From positions 1 through 30,419 of the forward strand of contig DHJG01000131.1 of the NCBI GenBank assembly GCA_002404215.1: DNA of 30,419 nt. The letters are read 5' to 3'. Every line of letters begins with the position of its first letter. Position 1 is the stretch's first letter. The DNA comes from Desulfosporosinus sp. UBA4726. Lineage in GTDB: Bacteria; Bacillota; Desulfitobacteriia; Desulfitobacteriales; Desulfitobacteriaceae. Under the pieces are notes generated by a model, which saw nothing but the letters and a program-made list of their open reading frames with translations, had not been told where the DNA came from and searched no databases. Of this stretch, positions 23,419-30,019 are shown in pieces. The position numbers and the translations under genes were made by a program.

Positions 23419-24462
23419 TTATTTGGTTTTTAATACATAAATATGAACAGGTTTTCGCCCCCAATTTATACACTGACGGAGGCTAGAAAAGAATACATCG
23501 ATTCGATTTCCGCTAATATCTCCACCTGTATCTGCGGCTATGGCATACCCATACCCTTCGACATAGACCTTACTTCCCATCGCAATGACCTTCGGATCAA
23601 CAGCAATCATGCCTTCTCTTGGGTCAACCCCTGTAGCCGTTTTATTTCCAGTAAACGTATAAGCCGTCGCTTCAACGGTCAGTGTTTTGCTAATACTCGC
23701 TTGATCTAATACAAAGTCGTCCTCTACAGCCGGTTTGGAGTTTGGAATAGTCACTTTCTTCTTCGGAACTGGATTAGAGTTTCGAAGAATCACTTCCTTC
23801 TTCGGGCTTTTAAGCTCAAAAGAGGATTGTATTTGCTGATCTACAGGTTGCCCACCAACTTCAAATGTCTTTACAACCTGACGTGAAATACCATTTTCGC
23901 CTTCTTCTTGTACTTGGCTCGTGCCCGGGAGAAGTTTAGCTGATTCAATATATTGCGTTTCAAAAGGAATTTCCTTTTCTTCCACTTGTATCCTACTAGT
24001 TATCCTATCTTCAATTACTTGGTTTGGTGCTTCTTTACTCGGAACTTCTTTACTTAGGACTTCTCCGCCTAGACCTTCTTCACTGGTTCCTCCCTGACTG
24101 GTTCCAACTTGTCTAGTTTCCCCTCGACTAACTATATGGCTGATTACACCCTGTCTGAATACCCCTCGACTAATCGCGCCCTGGATAATTGCATCCTGGC
24201 TGGTTGAGCCCTGACTAACCTGGTCTTGACTCGCTGCTCTCTTCAGAGAGTCGGCCAAAACTACTTCTGTACTTAGGTTTTTTGTATATAAGGATGGTGT
24301 CGTCAGATGAAATGGCAGCTGCAACGTTTGATTAATATCTGAGACGCCCAGAGCGGAATACCGCGTACCGGCGGCGAACACCACTAAACCTCCTAGGTAT
24401 GAGGTCCAAACTTTAGTTGCACGCCAATAATCGGAATACGTGGTAATCGGTAGCGAATACAT
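23419..24462 (-). CDS. second 3D-domain protein with a pentapeptide-repeat linker
   Basis: The 347-residue protein has a short N-terminal hydrophobic stretch (about 22-33). A low-complexity linker follows (about 74-150), made of degenerate five-residue units such as SQGST, SQDAI, IQGAI, SRGVF and RQGVI. A G5-like region lies at 157-215, a tandem 13-residue repeat at about 220-245, and a C-terminal 3D domain at 262-347 with Asp289, Asp311 and Asp322 plus AVDPKVIAMGSKVYVEGYG. It is a paralogue of the neighbouring YabE but lacks DUF348 repeats. It is presumably exported and acts on peptidoglycan; the hydrophobic segment is shorter than usual, so export needs support. AAGGGGGG precedes the ATG. 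The tatD terminator and repeat copy E lie directly upstream, and no promoter is obvious there. Confidence 0.88.
   Translation of the reverse strand: MYSLPITTYSDYWRATKVWTSYLGGLVVFAAGTRYSALGVSDINQTLQLPFHLTTPSLYTKNLSTEVVLADSLKRAASQDQVSQGSTSQDAIIQGAISRGVFRQGVISHIVSRGETRQVGTSQGGTSEEGLGGEVLSKEVPSKEAPNQVIEDRITSRIQVEEKEIPFETQYIESAKLLPGTSQVQEEGENGISRQVVKTFEVGGQPVDQQIQSSFELKSPKKEVILRNSNPVPKKKVTIPNSKPAVEDDFVLDQASISKTLTVEATAYTFTGNKTATGVDPREGMIAVDPKVIAMGSKVYVEGYGYAIAADTGGDISGNRIDVFFSSLRQCINWGRKPVHIYVLKTK
23738..23806 (-). repeat. 39-bp tandem repeat inside the second 3D gene
   Basis: Two adjacent units (23738-23776 and 23777-23806, the second incomplete) share GAGTTT...TCACTT.CTTCTTCGG and encode KKEVILRNSNPV / KKKVTIPNSKPA. 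They join the G5-like region to the 3D domain. Confidence 0.6.
24091..24240 (-). repeat. ten-unit 15-bp tandem repeat inside the second 3D gene
   Basis: Ten consecutive 15-bp units are related to CTGGCTGATTGCACC (plus-strand reading; for example 24136-24150, 24181-24195, 24196-24210). Because 15 is a multiple of three, the frame is kept and each unit codes for one pentapeptide. Units are diverged, which implies an old expansion. Confidence 0.75.
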
Positions 24463-24497
24463 TTAATCCCCCCTTAACAAACCCTATGAGGAAGAAT

Positions 24498-24527
24498 AAA
24501 AAAAAGAACCTTCTGCGACGAAGGTCC
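24498..24527 (-). terminator. intrinsic terminator downstream of tatD
   Basis: On the minus strand GGACCTTC (24520-24527) pairs with GAAGGTTC (24506-24513), with one G-U pair and a 6-base loop, and is followed by eight T (24498-24505). Repeat copy E lies between the tatD stop and this terminator. Confidence 0.88.
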
Positions 24528-24536
24528 TTTGATAAC

Positions 24537-24650
24537 AGGTATAAAAAAACTTATCTGGCGCCAAGCGCTGGTCAAGGATGGCCGAGTGTCCCTGTAGCCA
24601 AGGATGGGAGAAGGGAGCTTCCAGAAAGTATACAGCTGAAAGTTTATACC
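24537..24650 (+). repeat. dispersed intergenic repeat, copy E
   Basis: The left end is AGGTATAAAAAAACTTATCT, then GGCGCC and the long-form central module (24555-24607, two differences from copy C over 53 bp), and an end that reads AGTTTATACC, the inverted form of the left end. The right end overlaps the last two codons and stop of tatD. Confidence 0.83.
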
Positions 24651-25417
24651 TTCTGACTAATACCAAAAACAGTTTCAGCATTGTGCATAGTTTGCAAAGC
24701 AACCTCTTCAAAAGGTAAGTTTTTAATCTCTGCCAATTTCTTAACAACTTCTCGGACATATGTGGGTTCATTACGCTTTCCACGTCGCGGTTCTGGGGTT
24801 AAATATGGAGAATCCGTCTCAACAAGATAGCGATCCAGTGGAACATGAGTTGCTACTTCAACCGTGTGTCGGGCGTTTTTATAGGTTACTGGTCCAGCAA
24901 AAGAAAGATAAAACCCCAAGTTCAACAGAACCTTTGCCATTTCCCATGACCCCGAATAACAGTGGAATACGCCACCGTACTTAGGAGGGTGGGCCTTTAC
25001 TATCTCCAAAACATCCTGATGGGCATCACGATTATGAATAATGATCGGTAAGCCAACCTCATTGGCTAATTTAATTTGTTGAATGAATATTTCTTTTTGA
25101 ATCGGGCGCGGAGACAGATCCCGATAATAGTCTAGCCCAATTTCGCCCCAGGCCAACACTTTGGGTTCTTTTGCTAAGAGTAAGAGCTTCGCAAAGGTTT
25201 CATCAGTGACCCCTTCGGCATTGTGCGGGTGTATGCCAATTGCAGCATAAATAAAATCGTAACCTTGAGCTAGCTTCACAGATCGTTCAGATGAAGGGAG
25301 ATCGTATCCCACATTCGTCACTCGGGAAATTCCCGATGATTTCATTCGCTCTGTGACTTCTTGGAAGTCCTCTGTATAGACAGGATCATCTATGTGTGCA
25401 TGTGTATCCCAGATCAT
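24644..25417 (-). CDS. tatD: TatD-family metal-dependent deoxyribonuclease
   Basis: The 257-residue protein is a TIM-barrel metallohydrolase. It shows WDTHAHIDD at the start (His6 and His8), AWGEIGLDYYRD with the bridging Glu, IIHNRDAH, VFHCYSGS, and VETDSPYLTPEPRRGKRNEP near the end. Members (TatD, YcfH/YabD) act as 3'-5' DNA exonucleases or nucleases in repair and DNA turnover. The start codon overlaps the metG stop by four bases (ATGA), so the two are translationally coupled. This is the yabD (dayD) position of B. subtilis. The final Val codon and the stop lie inside repeat copy E. Confidence 0.96.
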   Translation of the reverse strand: MIWDTHAHIDDPVYTEDFQEVTERMKSSGISRVTNVGYDLPSSERSVKLAQGYDFIYAAIGIHPHNAEGVTDETFAKLLLLAKEPKVLAWGEIGLDYYRDLSPRPIQKEIFIQQIKLANEVGLPIIIHNRDAHQDVLEIVKAHPPKYGGVFHCYSGSWEMAKVLLNLGFYLSFAGPVTYKNARHTVEVATHVPLDRYLVETDSPYLTPEPRRGKRNEPTYVREVVKKLAEIKNLPFEEVALQTMHNAETVFGISQKV

Positions 25418-27381
25418 TTTACCCGCGCCCCTCCAGGAAGATCCTTGTTGAGCATGAGAACCTCCAACACTTCCCCCTGTGAGGCTGCCAATATCATACC
25501 TTCAGACATAATTCCCCTCAGCTTGGTAGGTTTCAAATTGGCGACCAGGACAACATATTGGTTTACAAGGTCTTCTGGGACATAATGTTTAGCAATACCC
25601 GAAACCACTGTGCGCACAACACCTGCAACTTCGACTTCTAACTTCATAAGTTTATCCGTCTTTTCTACTTTTTCGGCACTTAGAATCTTTGCAATACGCA
25701 AATCCAGTTTGGCAAAATCGTCCATACTGATTTCTTCTTTAATAGGCTCAAATTCAAGCGCTGGAACTGAGTCGCTGGTTTCTTTTGGAGCTTGGGTTTG
25801 GTCTATATTTTGATCTTGATCCACTGTTTTTGTCTCCTCTGCCGCCGTATATTGGGAAATATCAATTCTTGGAAAAAGTTGTTCTCCCTTTTTTACTTTT
25901 ATTCCGTGTCTGAGAATACCCCATTGATCTGCTTCTTCCCAGCGAATGATGCTTTCATCAAGACTTAGGAGCTCACAAATTCTAGGTGGTAATCCCGGCA
26001 TAAAAGGGGCCGTCAGAACTGCCATAACGCGTATACATTCCACGAACGTATAAAGAACCGTATCTAAGCGCTCCCGCTGCTCCTCTTGCTTAGCAAGAGC
26101 CCAGGGGGCAGTTTCATCCACGTATTTATTACAACGTGCTACAAAGCGCCAAATCTCTTCAAGAGCCGTTGCAGGATCGCAAGCCTCGAGCCTTTTTTCT
26201 ACATTTATTTTAACCTCATGACTTAACTCTTTTAATTCTTGCTCTTGTGAACCATCTTGCCCTGGAGACGGAACAATCCCATCTCGGTACTTAACAACCA
26301 TTGCTAAACTCCGAGATACGAAGTTTCCAAAATCATTGGCTAGATCACTATTAAGGCGTTCAACCACGTTATCTTCAGAATAGGTGCCATCCGAACCCAC
26401 TTGCATCTCGCGCAATAAAAAATATCGGATGGCATCAGAACCATATCTTTGAATTAATTCAAAAGAGTCCTGCACATTGCCGCGAGATTTAGATATCTTA
26501 CCGCCTTCTTTGCTCAAGTACCAGCCATGACCATAAATAGTTTTGGGGAGAGGAAGCTCTAAAGCTATTAGAATAATAGGCCAGATTACAGCATGGAAAC
26601 GAACAATATCTTTTCCCATTAAATGTACATCAGCAGGCCAATACCGCTTATAGTTTTCCCCGTCGGGGTAACCTAGTGCCGAAATATAATTAATGAGTGC
26701 ATCCAGCCAAACATACACAACATGTTTTGGATCAAAAGGTACTTTGATTCCCCACTGAAATGTCGTGCGTGTAACACATAGGTCCTCTAACCCGCCTTCA
26801 ATAAACCTCAACATTTCGTTGCGACGGGAAATTGGTTGAATGAAGTCAGGATGCTCTTCGATGTGTTTAAGCAGGGCACCCTGATACTTTGAAAGACGGA
26901 AGAAATAACTTTCTTCTTTTAGCAATTCCACATCTCGTCCACAATCCTCATTAGGACATTTGCCATCGATCAATTTATTTTCCATCCAGAACGTTTCACA
27001 AGGGGTACAATACCACCCCGAATACTCTGATTTATAGATATCACCTTGTTCATATAACTTGGTAAAAATTTGTTGGACCACTTTTTGATGACGTTCTTCC
27101 GTCGTACGAATAAAGTCATCATTGGAGATATCTAAGGCAAGCCATAATTCTTTAAATCGTTTTACCACGCCATCAACATAAATTTTGGGATCTGTATGAT
27201 TCGCTTCGGCAGTGCGTACGATTTTCTGTGCATTTTCATCTGTACCGGTCAAGAAGTAAACATCGTCACCCCGTAATCTGTGATAACGGGCAATTGCATC
27301 TGCCGCAACCGTTGTATATGCCGTTCCAATATGCGGGCTAGAGTTCGGATAGAAAATTGGAGTTGTTATGTAATATTTCAC
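25414..27381 (-). CDS. metG: methionyl-tRNA synthetase
   Basis: MetG charges tRNA-Met. The protein has KYYITTPIFYPNSSPHIGTAY with the HIGH-type motif, a zinc knuckle with four Cys (CTPC...CPNEDC, about residues 120-145), the KMSKS-type loop GGKISKSRGN, an anticodon-binding helical domain, and a C-terminal tRNA-binding (EMAP/OB-fold) domain (last about 105 residues, DFAKLDLRIAKILSAE to the end) joined by a Gln/Thr/Asp-rich linker. GTG at 27381 is preferred because GGGAGA lies 7 bases upstream; ATG at 27396 has no ribosome site. The length (about 655) suits the two-domain bacterial form. tatD overlaps its end. No T-box leader is visible in the short upstream gap. Confidence 0.97.
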   Translation of the reverse strand: MKYYITTPIFYPNSSPHIGTAYTTVAADAIARYHRLRGDDVYFLTGTDENAQKIVRTAEANHTDPKIYVDGVVKRFKELWLALDISNDDFIRTTEERHQKVVQQIFTKLYEQGDIYKSEYSGWYCTPCETFWMENKLIDGKCPNEDCGRDVELLKEESYFFRLSKYQGALLKHIEEHPDFIQPISRRNEMLRFIEGGLEDLCVTRTTFQWGIKVPFDPKHVVYVWLDALINYISALGYPDGENYKRYWPADVHLMGKDIVRFHAVIWPIILIALELPLPKTIYGHGWYLSKEGGKISKSRGNVQDSFELIQRYGSDAIRYFLLREMQVGSDGTYSEDNVVERLNSDLANDFGNFVSRSLAMVVKYRDGIVPSPGQDGSQEQELKELSHEVKINVEKRLEACDPATALEEIWRFVARCNKYVDETAPWALAKQEEQRERLDTVLYTFVECIRVMAVLTAPFMPGLPPRICELLSLDESIIRWEEADQWGILRHGIKVKKGEQLFPRIDISQYTAAEETKTVDQDQNIDQTQAPKETSDSVPALEFEPIKEEISMDDFAKLDLRIAKILSAEKVEKTDKLMKLEVEVAGVVRTVVSGIAKHYVPEDLVNQYVVLVANLKPTKLRGIMSEGMILAASQGEVLEVLMLNKDLPGGARVK

Positions 27382-27430
27382 CCTTACGTCTCCCATCTTA
27401 ATATTTTTTTAAAATAACCTTAAACTATTT

Positions 27431-27472
27431 AATTTATGCTAAGTATACCCATAAATTGAGCATAAGAGGCAA
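27431..27472 (-). promoter_or_regulatory. possible metG promoter within an inverted repeat
   Basis: On the minus strand TTGCCT (27467-27472) and TATACT (27442-27447) are 19 bases apart, wider than ideal. The -10 box lies inside the loop of an 8-bp inverted repeat, AATTTATG (27431-27438) and CATAAATT (27450-27457). A promoter covered by an operator is possible. Confidence 0.35.
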
Positions 27473-27530
27473 ACTTTATTATAAATTATCCTCGACTAAA
27501 TAAAAATAACTAAAAAATATAAAAAAGTAG

Positions 27531-27559
27531 TTGACTTTAAATGGAACGATTGGTATCAT
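27531..27559 (+). promoter_or_regulatory. sigma-A promoter of abrB
   Basis: TTGACT (27531-27536), exactly 17 bases, then TATCAT (27554-27559), 48 bp before the start codon. The AT-rich stretch just upstream (27480-27530) is a plausible UP-element or AbrB self-binding region. Confidence 0.75.
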
Positions 27560-27607
27560 AAGTCTGTAATTTCCTGTCGAATACTGTTGTAAAAGGAGTG
27601 AGCAAAT

Positions 27608-27889
27608 ATGATGAAATCCACTGGAATTGTGAGAAAAGTAGATGAGCTTGGTCGTATTGTTTTACCAATTGAGCTTCGCCGTACTTTAGGTATTGACGAG
27701 AAAGATGCTCTGGAAATTTATGTGGATCAAGAAAAGATCATTCTTAAAAAGTATGAGCCTGCTTGTGTATTTTGTGGTAATGCTAGCGATAATCAACTGT
27801 TCCACGGCAAGAACGTTTGTCGTGAATGTGCCATTGCCATGGGAGAAACAGTAGCGAACAACGTGGAATCAGAGTCGAAAGCCGTTTAA
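27608..27889 (+). CDS. abrB: AbrB-family transition-state regulator
   Basis: The 93-residue protein has the N-terminal swapped-hairpin AbrB DNA-binding domain (residues 1-50: KSTGIVRKVDELGRIVLPIE, LRRTLGIDEKDALEIYVD). The C-terminal part has two CxxC pairs (CVFCGN and VCRECA), as in B. subtilis AbrB, which has a similar size. AbrB represses post-exponential and sporulation genes, including spoVG in B. subtilis. It lies between rsmI and metG with opposite orientation, the same place as in B. subtilis. An AAAAGGAG site precedes the start; a second ATG follows directly and either could be used. A terminator follows. Confidence 0.96.
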   Translation: MMKSTGIVRKVDELGRIVLPIELRRTLGIDEKDALEIYVDQEKIILKKYEPACVFCGNASDNQLFHGKNVCRECAIAMGETVANNVESESKAV

Positions 27890-27953
27890 TTTTGAAGCTG
27901 GTTACATAGCCGAAACACCTTAACTGACAGATCAAGCTATGATAATAAACTAG

Positions 27954-27977
27954 GAAGGCCTTCAAGGCCTTCTTTTT
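27954..27977 (+). terminator. intrinsic terminator of abrB
   Basis: GAAGGCC (27954-27960) and GGCCTTC (27966-27972) form a 7-8 bp stem, followed by TTTTT and CTTT. It lies between the convergent abrB and rsmI genes. Confidence 0.88.
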
Positions 27978-27987
27978 CTTTATACTA

Positions 27988-28015
27988 CCATCCATACCAA
28001 CGCTTGGCACTGGCC
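27988..28015 (-). repeat. fragment of the dispersed repeat family (copy F)
   Basis: On the minus strand GGCCAGTGCCAAGCGTTGGT and the following ATGGATGG match the left/central module of copies C and E (GGCTGGCGCCAAGCGCTGGT, AAGGATGG) at about 24 of 30 positions. It begins 12 bp after the rsmI stop. Confidence 0.5.
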
Positions 28016-28027
28016 TCAGCTTCTTCA

Positions 28028-28864
28028 TCATCCCTCTTCGTCAAGAAGCGCCTGATAAACCTCTGGCTTTCTTACCCCATAACGCTTCGCCACTTCTTTC
28101 ATGGCATCTTTCTTACTCAATCCTCGGCTAATTCCTTCTTTAACTTCTTGGCACCATTCTACGGGGCCTCCTACCGGTTTAACGGGGACATAGGGTGCTA
28201 TAAGAATACAACACTCTCCACGAGGAGCAGTTTGCTCGAAGGTCTCTTTTAACTCTAATACGGTTCCTCTGTGAACCTCTTGATGCAATTTAGTCAACTC
28301 GCGCACGACTGCGGCCGAACGTTCCCCAAAGCACTCTGACATCCCTCGTAGTGTTGCCACCAAACGATGAGGGGCCTCATAAAAGATCTGCGTCTGGGGT
28401 AGATGCACTAATTGCTCCAAGTTCCTTTTCCGTTCGCCTGTAGTAGAGGGCAAAAAACCGTGAAACGCAAAATGCTCCGTCGGCATTCCTGATAAGACCA
28501 AAGCCGTAAGTGCTGCATTAGGTCCCGGCAAAACATCGACAGGAATATTCTCCGCATTACATAGACGTATAACTTCACATCCTGGATCTGAAATCCCTGG
28601 TAACCCCGCGTCAGAAATGAGCGCGATCGTTTGGCCTTCTTTAAGTTTCTCCACCAATTCTAGGGACTTCTTTTTTTCATTATGCGCGTGATAACTGGTC
28701 ATATGTGTCGTAATCTGGTAATGTTGCATAAGTCTTCGAGAATGCCGCGTATCCTCAGCAGCAATCAAATCGACTTCCCGCAACGTATCCAAAACTCGCA
28801 CTGTAATATCTCCTAAATTTCCAATCGGCGTCGCACATACATACAACGTACCTTTAGCCAACAT
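28028..28864 (-). CDS. rsmI: 16S rRNA (cytidine1402-2'-O)-methyltransferase
   Basis: RsmI adds the 2'-O-methyl group to C1402 in the ribosomal P site. The protein (278 residues from ATG 28864) shows the tetrapyrrole-methylase fold: LYVCATPIGNLGDITVRVL at the start, LIAAEDTRHSRRL, LISDAGLPGISDPG, and VLPGPNAALTALVLSG. ATG 28864 is preferred because CGAGGAG stands eight bases upstream; ATG at 28897 in the same frame lacks a site. It lies just downstream of yabA, as yabC does in the B. subtilis yabA-yazA-yabC region, but the small GIY-YIG gene yazA is missing. The C-terminal helical tail (ISRGLSKKDAMKEVAKRYGV) is normal for the family. Confidence 0.96.
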   Translation of the reverse strand: MLAKGTLYVCATPIGNLGDITVRVLDTLREVDLIAAEDTRHSRRLMQHYQITTHMTSYHAHNEKKKSLELVEKLKEGQTIALISDAGLPGISDPGCEVIRLCNAENIPVDVLPGPNAALTALVLSGMPTEHFAFHGFLPSTTGERKRNLEQLVHLPQTQIFYEAPHRLVATLRGMSECFGERSAAVVRELTKLHQEVHRGTVLELKETFEQTAPRGECCILIAPYVPVKPVGGPVEWCQEVKEGISRGLSKKDAMKEVAKRYGVRKPEVYQALLDEEG

Positions 28865-28904
28865 ACCTTCGACTCCTCGTAATCCGAAAATTTCCATGGT
28901 TCAA

Positions 28905-29210
28905 TTAATCTTTCCTCAAAAAGCCCATACAAAACAGGCAATCCCCTTCTAAAGGTTGCCCAAAATGCAGGTGACAGACATGGAAACCCTCTTGATACAG
29001 GCGCTCTAGATTATCATGGGCAACTCCTTGAATGTGTTCAGCATTGGCAATGACGCGTTCTGTCTCCTTTTCCGGAAGGGTCCATTCCCGTTTTAAACGT
29101 ATATTTTCTTCCTCTAAAGCTTGAACGTAAGGCTTTAAACGGTTAACCTCTTCAAGAAGGGAACGCAATTTTTCTTCTACTTCTGTAAGGGCCTGGGTCA
29201 ATTGACTCAT
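28905..29210 (-). CDS. yabA: replication initiation control protein YabA
   Basis: YabA binds DnaA and the DnaN clamp and prevents over-initiation. The 101-residue protein has an N-terminal coiled coil (residues about 4-48, heptads of Leu: LTQALTEVEEKLRSLLEEVN). The C-terminal zinc-binding region is CHLHFGQPLEGDCLFC, with the conserved C-x-H...C-x2-C ligands. The linker is longer on the acidic side than in B. subtilis (119 residues there), but the family fit is clear. The ATG overlaps the ricT stop by four bases, so the two are translationally coupled, and this order is conserved in Firmicutes. Confidence 0.93.
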   Translation of the reverse strand: MSQLTQALTEVEEKLRSLLEEVNRLKPYVQALEEENIRLKREWTLPEKETERVIANAEHIQGVAHDNLERLYQEGFHVCHLHFGQPLEGDCLFCMGFLRKD

Positions 29211-30019
29211 ACTCGCTCACTCTTTCCTTTGGGCTTTTCCCCTTTCCTATTGCATCGCAGTTTGCCATTGGCTTTAGTTGATAAGGCACTGTCTGCCTGA
29301 GAGTTTGCTTCATCTTGAACCTCTGGCAACTTTTCTCCTACTTGAGCGTTGTGGCGTACACAGTGCTCTTTGTCTTCGGATTTATAACAGCCATTTTCAT
29401 ATTTAAGGCAGCACATGAGTCGACCACAAATTCCGGAAATTTTAGTTGGGTTTAGCGAGAGCTTTTGATCTTTAGCCATTCGAATCGAAACCGGCTCAAA
29501 ATCCCCCAAAAAGGAAGAACAACAAAGAATCCGTCCGCAAGACCCAACTCCTCCGAGCATTTTAGCTTCGTCGCGCACCCCAATTTGGCGTAGCTCTATG
29601 CGTGTCCTAAATAAGGCTGCTAAGTCCTTGACCAATTCTCGGAAGTCGACTCGACCCTCTGCCGTAAAGGAAAAAATGATCTTATTTCCGTCAAATGTAT
29701 ATTCAACATCGACTAATTTCATCGGCAACTGATGTTCTGCAATTTTTTTCAGACAAATTTGGAAAGCATCTTTTTCCTTTGTCCTATTATGTTCGACGAA
29801 CTGCTCATCCTCAATAGTTGCTTTGCGCATGACCTGTTTCAAAGGTAGAATCACTTCCTCGTCAGCAACTTGGCGAGGGGGGATGACCAGTTCCCCAAAT
29901 TCGATACCCCTTGCTGTTTCAACAATCACCTTATCAGATGCAGCAAGTTTAAGGTCTCCCGGAGAGAAATAATATATTTTCCCGGCGTGTTTAAAGCGGA
30001 CGCCTACAACCTCAATCAC
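29207..30019 (-). CDS. ricT: PSP1-domain protein RicT (YaaT)
   Basis: RicT (YaaT) works with RicA and RicF in an Fe-S-containing complex that promotes RNase Y-dependent mRNA maturation and, in B. subtilis, competence, biofilm formation and sporulation. The 270-residue protein has the PSP1 domain, with IIFSFTAEGRVDFRELVKDLA and RIELRQIGVRDEAKMLGGVG. A cysteine set follows (SCGRILCCSSF, GICGRLMCCLKYE), the residues expected to hold the cluster, then a Lys-rich tail. The GTG start at 30019 has GGAGGGG upstream. It overlaps the preceding holB by 8 bp and the following yabA by 4 bp, so the three form a tightly coupled unit. Confidence 0.95.
   Translation of the reverse strand: MIEVVGVRFKHAGKIYYFSPGDLKLAASDKVIVETARGIEFGELVIPPRQVADEEVILPLKQVMRKATIEDEQFVEHNRTKEKDAFQICLKKIAEHQLPMKLVDVEYTFDGNKIIFSFTAEGRVDFRELVKDLAALFRTRIELRQIGVRDEAKMLGGVGSCGRILCCSSFLGDFEPVSIRMAKDQKLSLNPTKISGICGRLMCCLKYENGCYKSEDKEHCVRHNAQVGEKLPEVQDEANSQADSALSTKANGKLRCNRKGEKPKGKSERV

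Noticed and set aside
11226..24650. CRISPR array
   Set aside because: The repeats are several kilobases apart, in both orientations, of unequal length, and have no regular spacers or cas genes.
27397..27607. T-box or SAM riboswitch in front of metG
   Set aside because: The gap is short, AT-rich, and contains no AGGGTGGNACCGCG-type T-box sequence or SAM-riboswitch core.
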